Source: Flavobacterium flevense (GTDB lineage: Bacteria; Bacteroidota; Bacteroidia; Flavobacteriales; Flavobacteriaceae). From it: 64,000 nucleotides of DNA. The translations under genes and the position numbers were made by a program. Location: assembly GCF_900142775.1 (NCBI RefSeq), contig NZ_FRCC01000004.1:62001-126000 (forward strand), read 5' to 3'. This document shows positions 20,754 through 29,959 of this stretch, piece by piece; position 1 is the first letter of the stretch; the number at the start of each line of letters is the position of its first letter. The notes under the pieces are model-generated. The model was given only the letters and a program-made list of their open reading frames with translations, had not been told where the DNA came from and made no database searches.

Positions 20754-22985
20754 ATGAAAAAATATATTATTGCCCTATTCTTGGGGTTTTCAGCTATGCT
20801 ACAGGCTCAAAATGTAGTTTCAGGAACAGTTACGGATATTTCAAACCAACCCATAATTGGTGTTTCGGTTTATATTCCTGAATTACACAAAGGAACTATT
20901 ACCAATGCAGATGGAAAATACATCTTAAAAAATCTGCCCAACGGAACTTTGAAACTCAGTTTTCAATATGTGGGTTACACTACAAAGCATCAGTTTATTG
21001 ATAAGCTGCAAAAGGAAAATGTTTTGAATGTACAATTAGAAACTTCGACTTTTGAGATGGATGAGGTAATTGTTTCTACTGCTTTTAGCAAAATCCAATC
21101 GCAAAATGTGATGAAAGTAGAGCACGCCACAATGCGGGATTTGGAAAAAAACGGAACATCAACGCTTATTGAAGGATTGGCAACCATTCCGGGAGTTTCT
21201 CAGGTTTCTACGGGAACTTCTATTGGGAAACCGGTCATTCGGGGTTTGAGTGGCAACAGGGTTTTAGTGTATTCGCAAGGTGTTCGAATAGAAAATCAGC
21301 AATTTGGTGATGAGCATGGTTTAGGATTAAATGCTTCCGGTGTAGAAAGTGTCGAAGTAATCAAAGGACCTGCTTCGTTGCTGTACGGTTCGGATGCATT
21401 GGGTGGTGTTTTGTATTTTAATCCCGAAAAATTTGCAGAAGCACATACTTTGAAAGCCGATTATAGTCAAAAATTATTCTCGAATACACTGGGAAGTAAT
21501 TCCAGTATGGGAGTAAAAACATCTACTGAAAACTGGAAATTCTTGGCTCGCGGAAGTTACAATACCCATTCGGATTATCAAATTTCAGGCGGAGATCGTG
21601 TAACCAATACCCGTTATAACGAAACCGATTTCAAAACAGGAATCGGATACAGCAACTCTGTATTTTCTTCGGTTTTGCGATACAATTTCAATAAACTGGA
21701 TTTAGGAATTCCAGAAGATGGTCCCGACGCTTCGGGAGCAGAACAATCTAAAAGTAAAAACACCCTTTTTCCAAGACAGGGAGTTGATAACCATTTGTTG
21801 AGTTGGAATTCGGTTATTTATTTAAAAAACTCTAAACTGGATGTTGATTTAGGATATATTGCCAATGATCGAAGCGAATTTGAAGACAGCAACGAGGCTA
21901 TTTTGCAAATGAAATTAAAGACTTTTAATTATGATGCCAAATACTATTTGCCTAAAATAGGAAATCTGGAATCCATATTTGGAATTCAGGGAATGCACCA
22001 AACCAATACTAATTTTGGCGAAGAATATTTAATTCCGGATGCGACTACGAATGATTTTGGTGTTTTTGGAACGGCTAATTACGAATGGAAAAGCAACGTA
22101 ATTCAGGGAGGACTGCGATTTGATAACCGAAAAATCACTACCGTAGCTCACGGAATTGCTGGTGAAGAAGGTTCTTTTGAAGCTATTAATAAATCGTTTG
22201 ACAGTTTCAATGCTTCCTTGGGGTATAAAACGAATCTGGCCGATAATTTAACGATGCGACTGAATGTTGCTTCTGGTTTTAGAGCGCCAAATTTAGCCGA
22301 ATTAACGTCGAATGGTGTTCACGAGGGAACTAATCGTTATGAAATAGGAAACAGCGATTTAAAAACCGAACAAAACCTGCAAACCGATTTGAACCTGGAA
22401 TACGGAAACACGCATTTTGAGTTTTTTGTAAATGGATTTTACAACCATATCAACAATTATATTTATACCTCACCCACCGGAGAGCAGCTGGAAGAGAATG
22501 CTGTTTTTGAGTATGTTCAGGACAATGCTAAATTGTATGGAGGAGAAATAGGACTGCATTTACACCCGCATCCGTTGGATTGGTTGCATTATGAAACGAG
22601 CTTTGAAACCGTAACCGGAAAGAAACAATCCCGAAGTGTAGGGAGTGATTATTTACCTTTAATTCCGGCTAACAATTGGAACAATACCATTAGAACTGAA
22701 TTCAAAATTAAAAACTGGTTCGAAGAAGGATTTGCCAGTTTGAATGTCAATACCACTTTTGATCAGAATAATGTAAGTGGTTTTGAAACAGCTTCCAACG
22801 GTTATACCTTAGTGAATTTAGGTTTTGGAGGAAAAGTAAAATGGGGTAAAACGGCTTTTAATGTCAATTTGAACGGAAACAACTTATTCGATAAAAAATA
22901 CATCGCTCATCTTTCGAGATTAAAAAACGATGGAATTCCTAATATTGGACGAAATATTGTATTGGGAGTGAATTTTAATTTATAG
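20754..22985 (+). CDS. TonB-dependent outer-membrane receptor, probably for a metal
   Basis: This 743-residue receptor imports a ligand through the outer membrane with TonB energy. A signal peptide (LFLGFSAMLQA-Q) is followed by a CarboxypepD_reg-like domain (~20-105; GTVTDISNQPIIGVSVYI), the plug (~115-225, with ATIPGVSQVS and GNRVLVYSQGVR) and a 22-strand barrel ending RNIVLGVNFNL. A histidine-bearing strand (GLHLHPHPLDWLHYE) and the preceding His/Cys-rich protein suggest a zinc- or copper-type substrate, as in ZnuD-like receptors. There is no SusD partner, which argues against glycan import. The ligand is inferred. Confidence 0.88.
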   Translation: MKKYIIALFLGFSAMLQAQNVVSGTVTDISNQPIIGVSVYIPELHKGTITNADGKYILKNLPNGTLKLSFQYVGYTTKHQFIDKLQKENVLNVQLETSTFEMDEVIVSTAFSKIQSQNVMKVEHATMRDLEKNGTSTLIEGLATIPGVSQVSTGTSIGKPVIRGLSGNRVLVYSQGVRIENQQFGDEHGLGLNASGVESVEVIKGPASLLYGSDALGGVLYFNPEKFAEAHTLKADYSQKLFSNTLGSNSSMGVKTSTENWKFLARGSYNTHSDYQISGGDRVTNTRYNETDFKTGIGYSNSVFSSVLRYNFNKLDLGIPEDGPDASGAEQSKSKNTLFPRQGVDNHLLSWNSVIYLKNSKLDVDLGYIANDRSEFEDSNEAILQMKLKTFNYDAKYYLPKIGNLESIFGIQGMHQTNTNFGEEYLIPDATTNDFGVFGTANYEWKSNVIQGGLRFDNRKITTVAHGIAGEEGSFEAINKSFDSFNASLGYKTNLADNLTMRLNVASGFRAPNLAELTSNGVHEGTNRYEIGNSDLKTEQNLQTDLNLEYGNTHFEFFVNGFYNHINNYIYTSPTGEQLEENAVFEYVQDNAKLYGGEIGLHLHPHPLDWLHYETSFETVTGKKQSRSVGSDYLPLIPANNWNNTIRTEFKIKNWFEEGFASLNVNTTFDQNNVSGFETASNGYTLVNLGFGGKVKWGKTAFNVNLNGNNLFDKKYIAHLSRLKNDGIPNIGRNIVLGVNFNL

Positions 22986-23013
22986 ATAATTATTGGCTTA
23001 GTAAAAAAAGAAA

Positions 23014-23091
23014 GGCACACAGATTACGCAGATAAGCACGGATTTTATTTTAATCTGTGGAAATCTGTTTAATCCGTTAAATCTGTGTGCC
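23014..23091. repeat. Palindromic dispersed repeat, family B, copy 2
   Basis: Perfect 12-bp arms GGCACACAGATT and AATCTGTGTGCC enclose a palindromic core with repeated AATCTG and ATCCG words. It lies between the TonB receptor and prolyl oligopeptidase genes. Confidence 0.88.
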
Positions 23092-23151
23092 CATTTTTAT
23101 ATTCGTATAAATGAAAATCCTATTTTTGTGTAAATCAATAGTTCCGTTGCT

Positions 23152-25266
23152 ATGCGAAAAACAATTATTATAACCACAATTATCAGTTCTGTAATGACCT
23201 CATTTGCCCAGACTTCAAAACCCATTCACTATCCTGAAACCCGAAAAGATGCAACAGTAGATGATTATTTTGGAACTAAGGTAAATGATCCGTACCGTTG
23301 GCTGGAAGACGATCGTTCAGAAGAGACTGCTGCATGGGTAGTTGCCGAAAATAAAGTAACGAATGCTTATCTGGAACAAATTCCGTTTCGAAATCAACTT
23401 AAAGAAAGATTGGAGCAATTATGGAATTATGAAAAAACAGGAGCGCCATTTATAGAAGGTAATTTTACCTATTATTTTAAAAATAACGGACTGCAAAATC
23501 AATCGGTTTTGTATAGAAAAGATACCTCGGGTAAAGAAACTGTTTTTCTGGATCCCAATACTTTTTCTAAAGATGGAACGACTTCTTTGGGCGAATTTGC
23601 TTTTTCTAAAGACGGTTCTAAAATGGCTTATTCCATTTCCGAAGGCGGTAGTGACTGGCGAAAAGTCATCATCATGGATGCTCTGAATATGAAAGTACTC
23701 GAAGATACTTTGGTTGATATAAAATTCAGCGGTTTGTCCTGGAAAGGAAATGAAGGGTTTTATTATTCGAGTTATGAAAAACCCAAAGGCAGCGAATTAT
23801 CGGCTAAAACGGATCAGCATAAATTGTATTTTCATAAACTGGGAACATCCCAAAAAGAAGATAAAATCATCTTTGGCGAAAGCCAAAAAAGAAGGTATGT
23901 GGGCGGAACTGTTACCGAAGATGACCGCTATCTGGTCATTACAGCGGCGACTTCTACGTACGGAAATGAATTATATATTCAGGATTTATCAAAAGTTGGT
24001 AGTCCAATTGTAACCGTAGTTGCTGATTTTAACAGCGACAACACTGTTATTGATAATGAGGGAACAAAGTTGTTGATCGTCACCGACAGGGATGCACCTA
24101 ATAAGCGAATTGTAACGGTTGATGTCAATAATCCTAAACCGGAAAACTGGAAAAATTTAATTCCGGAAACAACTCAGGTTCTGGAACCGGCTACCTGCAG
24201 CGGATATATTTTTGCACATTATATGAAAGATGCGGTTTCGTTAGTAAAACAATATGATTATTCCGGAAAATTACTGCGCGAAATTCAGCTTCCGGGATTA
24301 GGTACAGCAAGCGGATTTAGTGGAAAGAAGAAAGATATAAAGGTGTACTATACCTTTACTAATTACATCACGCCCGGAACTATTTGTGCATTAGAACCGC
24401 ATTCCGGTAAATCAGAAGTTTATCTAAAATCCAAGTGCCAATTTAAAACCGAAGAGTACGAATCGAAACAGGTTTTTTATACTTCGAAAGACGGAACTCG
24501 AATTCCGATGCTGATTACGCATAAAAAAGGATTACAGTTAAATGGTCAGAATCCAACTATTTTGTATGGTTACGGCGGTTTTAATATCAGTTTGACTCCG
24601 GCATTTAGTCTTTCTAATGCAGTGTGGATGGAAAACGGAGGGATTTTAGCTATTCCCAATTTACGTGGAGGAGGAGAATATGGTAAAGAATGGCATGATG
24701 CAGGAACAAAGATGCGAAAACAAAATGTTTTTGATGATTTCATCGCTGCCGCCGAATATCTGATTGCTGAAAAATACACCTCTTCTGATTTTCTGGCTCT
24801 TCGCGGAGGCTCAAATGGAGGTTTGCTGGTAGGAGCCGTAATGACGCAACGCCCTGATTTGGCTAAGGTGGCTTTGCCCGCTGTTGGCGTTTTGGATATG
24901 TTGCGTTACCATACGTTTACCGCAGGAGCAGGTTGGGCTTATGATTATGGAACCGCTCAGGACAGCAAAGAAATGTTCGAATATCTTAAAGGATATTCGC
25001 CATTGCACACTATTAAAAGCGGAGTGCAATATCCCGCAACTATGGTTACCACAGGCGATCATGACGACAGAGTAGTGCCGGCACACAGTTTTAAGTTTGC
25101 CGCCGAATTGCAATCCAAACAATCCGGTAATAACCCTGTTCTCATTCGTATTGATGTAAAAGCAGGTCATGGCGCGGGAAAATCAGTCGCGGCCACCATA
25201 CAGGAAAATGTAGATATCCAGGCTTTTACGTTATTTAATATGGGGATTACTCAGTTGCCGGAATAA
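23152..25266 (+). CDS. Prolyl oligopeptidase, S9A family
   Basis: This 704-residue serine peptidase cleaves short peptides after proline. A signal peptide ([16 protein letters not shown]) places it in the periplasm. The N-terminal seven-bladed propeller (~75-430) gates the alpha/beta-hydrolase domain. Ser554 is the nucleophile in GGSNGGLL, the acid Asp lies in GDHDDRVVP (~635-643) and His673 in KAGHGAGKS. The N-terminal [18 protein letters not shown] is a hallmark of the family. It is probably a general peptide scavenger; the gene is monocistronic. Confidence 0.95.
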   Translation: MRKTIIITTIISSVMTSFAQTSKPIHYPETRKDATVDDYFGTKVNDPYRWLEDDRSEETAAWVVAENKVTNAYLEQIPFRNQLKERLEQLWNYEKTGAPFIEGNFTYYFKNNGLQNQSVLYRKDTSGKETVFLDPNTFSKDGTTSLGEFAFSKDGSKMAYSISEGGSDWRKVIIMDALNMKVLEDTLVDIKFSGLSWKGNEGFYYSSYEKPKGSELSAKTDQHKLYFHKLGTSQKEDKIIFGESQKRRYVGGTVTEDDRYLVITAATSTYGNELYIQDLSKVGSPIVTVVADFNSDNTVIDNEGTKLLIVTDRDAPNKRIVTVDVNNPKPENWKNLIPETTQVLEPATCSGYIFAHYMKDAVSLVKQYDYSGKLLREIQLPGLGTASGFSGKKKDIKVYYTFTNYITPGTICALEPHSGKSEVYLKSKCQFKTEEYESKQVFYTSKDGTRIPMLITHKKGLQLNGQNPTILYGYGGFNISLTPAFSLSNAVWMENGGILAIPNLRGGGEYGKEWHDAGTKMRKQNVFDDFIAAAEYLIAEKYTSSDFLALRGGSNGGLLVGAVMTQRPDLAKVALPAVGVLDMLRYHTFTAGAGWAYDYGTAQDSKEMFEYLKGYSPLHTIKSGVQYPATMVTTGDHDDRVVPAHSFKFAAELQSKQSGNNPVLIRIDVKAGHGAGKSVAATIQENVDIQAFTLFNMGITQLPE

Positions 25267-25300
25267 TATTTAGGAGCAGAACGACACCGTTTTCAACAAC

Positions 25301-25372
25301 GCCTCGTCCCGCTGTACGCTGTATCTCTTGTTCCGCAAGCTCCACAAGAGGATGCCGCTTCCATCGGGGCTA
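25301..25372 (-). ncRNA. Structured RNA element, copy 1
   Basis: Read on the minus strand it starts TAGCCCCGATGGAAGCGG and contains a hairpin (CTCTTGT with ACAAGAG, plus positions 25344-25350 and 25325-25331). CCCG (25365-25368) pairs with CGGG (25308-25311). The same plan recurs at 53141-53213 and 56521-56592 with different but still complementary bases. It may belong to a known flavobacterial RNA family such as Rfam Flavo-1; this could not be tested. Confidence 0.6.
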
Positions 25373-25398
25373 TTTACAAACTTCTTCCGAAGAATGTG

Positions 25399-25745
25399 GG
25401 ATCTCCACAGGCTGCACCACGGATTGTGTTGTTACTTTGTAGAAATTCTAACGGAGTTCCTTCCTTCGTCAGGAAGACAAACTGGGTGGTGATCTTCATC
25501 CGCAAACTTGTCCTCCCGAAGAATGAGGGATCTCCACAAGCTGCATCACGGATTGTGTTGTTACTTCGTAGAAATACTAACGGAGTTCCTTCCTTCGTCA
25601 GGAAGACAAACTGGGTGGTAATCTACTTCCGCAAACTTGTCCTCCCGAATAATGAGGGATCTTCACAAGCTGCATCACTAATTGTGTTGTTATTTAGTAG
25701 AAATACTAACGGAGTTCTTTTCTTCTTTAAGAAGACAAACTGGAT
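25399..25745. repeat. 129-bp tandem repeat, about 2.7 copies
   Basis: Units start with GGATCTCCACA-like words at 25399, 25528 and 25657, exactly 129 bp apart; the last is partial and diverged. Each unit holds a small hairpin (CTTCCTTCGTCAGGAAG). Because 129 is a multiple of three, the array opens a 121-codon frame with 43-residue repeats; this is considered an artefact rather than a protein. The array ends next to the stop of the GIY-YIG gene. Confidence 0.9.
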
Positions 25746-25749
25746 GACT

Positions 25750-26064
25750 TTATTGAAATAAATCATTTAAAAAATTCAAATCGGGATTAATTATTTTAAT
25801 TAAATCCAATTTCTTTTCTCTTCGCCAGCCTTTGATTTCTTTTTCCCGGACGATAGCTTCTTGAATCCAAGTGAATTTTTCGTAGTATAGTAAATAATGA
25901 ACTTGGTAGCGAGAAGCAAAAGTTGGATTATTAAATTCGATATTATCTTGGTGTTGCTGTAACCGAATTTTTAAATTATTGGTCACACCAGTGTATAAAA
26001 CAGTTTTCGCTTTATTGGTAATGATATAGATGTAATAGGTATGATAACCTTCTTTGAATTGCAT
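25750..26064 (-). CDS. GIY-YIG domain protein
   Basis: This 104-residue single-domain protein has the GIY-YIG nuclease core: YYIYIITNK (first strand), LYTGVTNNLKIRLQQH (second strand, helix with the catalytic Arg) and a late Glu in EKEIKGWRREKK. Stand-alone proteins of this UPF0213/YhbQ-like type are common and mostly uncharacterised; a DNA-cleaving role is predicted from the fold. It lies immediately beside a 129-bp tandem array, which suggests a link between nuclease and repeat. The start codon gives normal length. Confidence 0.85.
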   Translation of the reverse strand: MQFKEGYHTYYIYIITNKAKTVLYTGVTNNLKIRLQQHQDNIEFNNPTFASRYQVHYLLYYEKFTWIQEAIVREKEIKGWRREKKLDLIKIINPDLNFLNDLFQ

Positions 26065-26198
26065 GATGCTAAAGTACAGAGTTTTAGCACTTAAAACACA
26101 TCTTCTCTTCCCCTTTTAGATTTGATTTAAAAATTTTGACACACAAACAATAATCATAATGTTTTATTAATTTGTTCGCTTTTTGAATTAGGGTTGGT

Positions 26199-26206
26199 TA
26201 ACTTTG
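26199..26206 (+). promoter_or_regulatory. -7 box of the HPF/RaiA gene
   Basis: TAACTTTG matches TAnnTTTG, 26 bp before the ATG. TTTG words occur upstream, but not at ideal spacing. Confidence 0.5.
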
Positions 26207-26232
26207 AGAGACAATCATAAAATAATTATACT

Positions 26233-26547
26233 ATGAAAATACAATATAATACAGACAAAAACGTAGAAGGTCACGAGAGAGCAGAAGCTTATTTTTCTTC
26301 TGAATTAGAAAGAGAATTAGCTCGTTTTGAAGAAAAAATCACTCGTATTGAAGTGCATGTAGGAGATGAAAACAGTGCCAAATTTGGATTAAACGACAAG
26401 CGTTGTCTGATTGAAGTGCGACCTGCAAAACTTCAGCCTATTGTGGTTACAGAACATGCTGAAACAGTTGAGAAAGCCTTTAGTGGTGCTTTAGCAAAAA
26501 TAAAGAAAACGCTGACTACTACTTTTGATAAACAAAAAGTACATTAA
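26233..26547 (+). CDS. HPF/RaiA-family ribosome-associated protein
   Basis: This 104-residue protein of the S30AE group binds the 30S decoding region and silences or protects ribosomes in slow growth. The pattern is strand-helix (KIQYNTDKNVEGHERAEAYFSSELERELARF), strand (ITRIEVHVGDEN), strand (KRCLIEVRPAKLQPIVVTEHAET) and a C-terminal helix (VEKAFSGALAKIKKTL), as in short HPF-type factors. It lacks the C-terminal dimerisation domain of long HPF. Monocistronic, with its own terminator. Confidence 0.85.
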   Translation: MKIQYNTDKNVEGHERAEAYFSSELERELARFEEKITRIEVHVGDENSAKFGLNDKRCLIEVRPAKLQPIVVTEHAETVEKAFSGALAKIKKTLTTTFDKQKVH

Positions 26548-26570
26548 AATAAATCCTATTTTGGATTATA

Positions 26571-26604
26571 AAAAGACAGTTACATTGCGTAGCTGTCTTT
26601 TTTT
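26571..26604. terminator. Bidirectional terminator
   Basis: AAAAGACAG and CTGTCTTTT form a 9-bp stem with A and T tracts on either side. It lies between the HPF/RaiA gene and the convergent L,D-transpeptidase gene and can serve both. Confidence 0.85.
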
Positions 26605-28186
26605 ATTTTTCAAATAATAAGGAAGCCAGTTTTTCATCTCTTTTATAAATATCATCATAAAAATGAATCTGGTTCTCATTATCAACCCAGGCCGTGAAAT
26701 ACCCAATGTAAACCGGAATTTTGTTTTTTAATGTGTACCACGTTTCTTTCCCACTATTCATGGCTTCCTCAATTTTTTCAGGAGTCCATTCAGGATCATC
26801 TTTCAGAATTTCAATAGCCAGTTCTTTAGGTTTGGCTAAGCGAATACAACCGTGACTAAAAGCACGTGTTTCTCTTTCAAACAGGCTTTTGGATGGTGTG
26901 TCATGCAGGTAAATATCATTCGAATTTGGAAATAAAAATTTGATTAATCCCAGTGAATTTTTAGGACCTGGTTTTTGTCTGATGTTGTTGCCATTCCATT
27001 CCATGTTATGTTCAGCCAGATAATTGGGGTTTTTGGCTATGCCCGGAAGAATTTCGTTTTTCTTAATACTTGAAGGAATATTCCAGTACGGACTAAAAAC
27101 AATGTATTTCATAGGAGCGCTAAAAATCACGGTTTTATTCATGGTTTTGCCCACCACAACTTTAGAACGTAAAACTACTTCCTGATTTTTAAAATAAGAT
27201 AATTGAAAAGCAGGGATATTAATAGCGATTAATTCTTTTGATTTTGGGATGTCACTTGATACCCAGCGGCAACGTTCCATGTTGATTATAATGGTTTTAA
27301 TGCGTTCGCTTATTGGAACATTTAAGTCAGTAATTAAATTTTTTGATATGATACTGTTGACCAAAAATCCTCTTCTTTGTTTGTAGTTTTGTATTCCTTT
27401 AGATAATTCTTTGTCATAAACTGCACTGCCTGAATTATTTTTAAGATCATTAGATAGAAAAAGTCGTTGTCTGATTGCTGCAATTGCTGTGGCGCTGTCT
27501 CCTATTTTGTAAGAGTTAATAGTGGTGTCTACAGGAATAGGATTCCATCCTCCTTGTTTTTCTGTTTTTCGGTATTGCTGAAGCGCTTTTTTAAGTAAAA
27601 AATACTGACCAATAAGATTTTTTTCTTCTTTGTTAATCAATGAAGGATTCGTTAAAAGAGAATCCAGATAGCTAATATACGATTGTCTTTTTCGGGGAAT
27701 ATACCATTCCACGGCTTTTGATTTTTCTGAATCTAAGCCTTCATATACATTCATTGTATAGAAAAAATACAAACAGGAATGCAAAAGTTCTGTTTCAGTA
27801 TTTGGTTTTTGTTTTTCGGCAGGATTGTTATGAATTGCTTCAAATTTTTCTTTGTATGGCACATTTGTTTCAACTCCTTCGTCTTTTAAATTATTGGTTT
27901 TGTCATATAAAAGATAAGCAAATTCATTGATGCCATTTTTATCAAACCATACATAATGGTATTGGTGTTTTCGATAAAGCTGCTTTACATCTGATTTGTA
28001 TTTTTTTAATAGCGGATAGGTATCAAAAAACGAATCCACTGCGGTACTGTCAAATGCACTTTGGTATGCTTCAACTTCAGCTACAGGGCTGGGATTTTGG
28101 TTTTCTGATGATTTATTTTTACAGCAGAGCAATGTCAATGTAACACACAGAGTGATAATTAAAAACAGGGTAATTCTTTTTTTCAT
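26603..28186 (-). CDS. YcbB-type L,D-transpeptidase
   Basis: This protein of about 527 residues (ATG at 28186; a second one lies three codons upstream) forms 3-3 cross-links in peptidoglycan or attaches proteins to it. An N-terminal hydrophobic segment ends LLCCKNKS, a plausible lipobox. A scaffold region (~30-230), a peptidoglycan-binding-like segment (IGDSATAIAAIRQRLFL through YKQRRGFLV) and the YkuD domain (~300-480) follow. The catalytic Cys447 lies in FSHGCIRL, preceded by the family His in LHDTPSKSLF. Size and layout match YcbB/LdtD-like proteins. It acts at the outer face of the inner membrane or in the periplasm. Confidence 0.9.
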   Translation of the reverse strand: MKKRITLFLIITLCVTLTLLCCKNKSSENQNPSPVAEVEAYQSAFDSTAVDSFFDTYPLLKKYKSDVKQLYRKHQYHYVWFDKNGINEFAYLLYDKTNNLKDEGVETNVPYKEKFEAIHNNPAEKQKPNTETELLHSCLYFFYTMNVYEGLDSEKSKAVEWYIPRKRQSYISYLDSLLTNPSLINKEEKNLIGQYFLLKKALQQYRKTEKQGGWNPIPVDTTINSYKIGDSATAIAAIRQRLFLSNDLKNNSGSAVYDKELSKGIQNYKQRRGFLVNSIISKNLITDLNVPISERIKTIIINMERCRWVSSDIPKSKELIAINIPAFQLSYFKNQEVVLRSKVVVGKTMNKTVIFSAPMKYIVFSPYWNIPSSIKKNEILPGIAKNPNYLAEHNMEWNGNNIRQKPGPKNSLGLIKFLFPNSNDIYLHDTPSKSLFERETRAFSHGCIRLAKPKELAIEILKDDPEWTPEKIEEAMNSGKETWYTLKNKIPVYIGYFTAWVDNENQIHFYDDIYKRDEKLASLLFEK

Positions 28187-28443
28187 CAGGGACAATTTAA
28201 GCTTTTATAAAATGAATAAACGCAATGAAAATTTACAACTTTTTTTTATATTTTTTTAACCTATGAGTTAGTTTTTACATAAATATTACAATTTGGAAAA
28301 ATATTTTTCTCATTGAAAAGCTGTAAAATCCTTAAAATCGATAATTTTTTATATTAAAATTTTCTCTGGAGCGTTCAAAAGGGGTGGTTTGTTGTGGAGT
28401 TTCTTATTTTACAGCCCATTTAGGCATAAATGTAAATTATTTT

Positions 28444-28451
28444 TAAATTTG
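28444..28451 (+). promoter_or_regulatory. -7 box of amt
   Basis: TAAATTTG matches TAnnTTTG and lies 33 bp before the chosen ATG, which supports the start at 28485 over upstream codons in the same frame. Confidence 0.6.
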
Positions 28452-28484
28452 CCCCCAAAAATTAATGGGTTAAAGTTAGAAAAT

Positions 28485-29849
28485 ATGAAAATAGAGAAAC
28501 GTTGGATCATTTCTTTTGTTGTAATTAGTATTGTTTGTATTTCGGGACTTTTTTGGGAAGTGCCTTTAGAGCCAGAAAACGTACATTCGCAATTTGGTAC
28601 CATAGACCAGATTGTTCCGGCTGATGTGGCCTGGATGCTTACTTCTTGTTGTCTGGTTTTGATTATGACGCCGGGATTAGCCTTTTTTTATGGAGGAATG
28701 GTAGGAAAGAAAAACGTGATTTCAACTATGTTACAGAGTTTTATCTGTATGGGTGTAGTAACTTTAATCTGGGTTGTTGTGGGCTTTAGTATGGCTTTTG
28801 GAGAACCTCTTGGAATTCAGATTGGAGACGGTTTTTACAGTTTTGTGGGTGATCCTTCTACTTTTACTTTTATGGATTATGTTGGGGTTTTACCTCATAA
28901 AGAAATTGCAAAAACAGTTCCTTTTATGCTTTTTGCTTTGTTCCAAATGAAGTTTGCAGTTATTGCTCCGGCAATTATAACAGGTTCGTTTGCGGAGCGA
29001 GTTCGTTTTATTTCGTATTTACTTTTTATCTGTTTGTTCAGTATATTTATTTATTCGCCTTTATGTCACGCTGTCTGGTACCCAACAGGGATTTTAGGTT
29101 CTTTCTTTGGAGTTAAGGATTTTGCCGGAGGAACAGTAGTACATATGAGTGCAGGATTTGCTGCATTAGCAGGTGTTATTGTTTTGGGAAAAAGAAAAAA
29201 CAGCAATCATGTACCCACAAATATTCCGTTTGTTTTATTAGGAACGGGAATGCTATGGTTTGGATGGATTGGTTTTAATGCCGGTTCTTCTATGGAAGCT
29301 AATGGTGTTGCGGCAATGGCTTTTGGGACAACAACTACTGCATCGGCAGCGGCGATGTTAACCTGGATCTTTTTTGACAGGATTAATGGTCGAAAAGTTT
29401 CTGCACTTGGTGCTTGTATTGGTGCTGTTGTAGGACTGGTATCCATTACACCTGCAGCCGGTTTTGTTTCGGTTCCTGAAAGTATGTTTTTTGGCTTTAT
29501 TGCTGCAATCGTTTCTAATGTGGTGGTGTATTCTAAATATTTAAAGGGAATCGATGATACACTGGACGTTTTTGCCTGCCATGGAGTAGGTGGAATTATG
29601 GGAATGATTTTGACTGCTATTTTTGCTCATGGAGAAGATGCAAGTTTGTTACACGGTGGTTGGGGTGTTTTTGGGCATCACATGACTGCTTTGTTACTGG
29701 TTTCGATTTACACTTTTTTCGGGGCTTACATCCTTTTTAAAATTACAAATAAAATTATTCCGATGCGTGTGTCAGAGGAAAACGAAATTATAGGATTGGA
29801 TTTGTCACAACATGATGAAACACTGTTTCCTATTGAATGTGCGGAATAA
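28485..29849 (+). CDS. amt: Ammonium transporter, Amt family
   Basis: This 454-residue inner-membrane channel takes up ammonium. The start at 28485 leaves a leading hydrophobic segment and 11 transmembrane helices; the longer frame from 28389 passes through the promoter. Conserved features are FFYGGMVGKKNVISTMLQS, the twin pore histidines in VVHMSAGFAAL and DVFACHGVGGIMG, and WFGWIGFNAGS. There is no adjacent glnK/P-II gene, which is less usual. The tail (EENEIIGLDLSQHDETLFP) matches the common Amt C-terminus. Confidence 0.95.
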   Translation: MKIEKRWIISFVVISIVCISGLFWEVPLEPENVHSQFGTIDQIVPADVAWMLTSCCLVLIMTPGLAFFYGGMVGKKNVISTMLQSFICMGVVTLIWVVVGFSMAFGEPLGIQIGDGFYSFVGDPSTFTFMDYVGVLPHKEIAKTVPFMLFALFQMKFAVIAPAIITGSFAERVRFISYLLFICLFSIFIYSPLCHAVWYPTGILGSFFGVKDFAGGTVVHMSAGFAALAGVIVLGKRKNSNHVPTNIPFVLLGTGMLWFGWIGFNAGSSMEANGVAAMAFGTTTTASAAAMLTWIFFDRINGRKVSALGACIGAVVGLVSITPAAGFVSVPESMFFGFIAAIVSNVVVYSKYLKGIDDTLDVFACHGVGGIMGMILTAIFAHGEDASLLHGGWGVFGHHMTALLLVSIYTFFGAYILFKITNKIIPMRVSEENEIIGLDLSQHDETLFPIECAE

Positions 29850-29877
29850 AAGTTGATTTTTTAGTATAAATTCTTAA

Positions 29878-29917
29878 CATAGGGCAAGTTTTTATTTTTA
29901 TAAAAGCTTGCCCTATG
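29878..29917 (+). terminator. Stem-loop after amt
   Basis: Perfect 11-bp arms CATAGGGCAAG and CTTGCCCTATG enclose an AT-rich loop. The following bases (TCTTATTTATTTG) are only moderately T-rich, but the stem is strong. Confidence 0.75.
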
Positions 29918-29932
29918 TCTTATTTATTTGCT

Positions 29933-29940
29933 TAATTTTG
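29933..29940 (+). promoter_or_regulatory. -7 box of trmB
   Basis: TAATTTTG matches TAnnTTTG, 19 bp before the GTG start of trmB and just after the amt stem-loop. Confidence 0.55.
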
Positions 29941-29959
29941 CTCAAATATTTAAAAAACA

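Noticed and set aside
25399..25745. Possible CRISPR array
   Set aside because: Units are 129 bp, adjacent and similar throughout, with no short repeat plus unique spacer pattern, and no cas genes nearby.
25396..25761. 121-codon frame with three 43-residue repeats
   Set aside because: The frame is a by-product of a 129-bp tandem DNA repeat; the sequence lacks a protein-like start context, and the third unit is diverged without regard to codon position.
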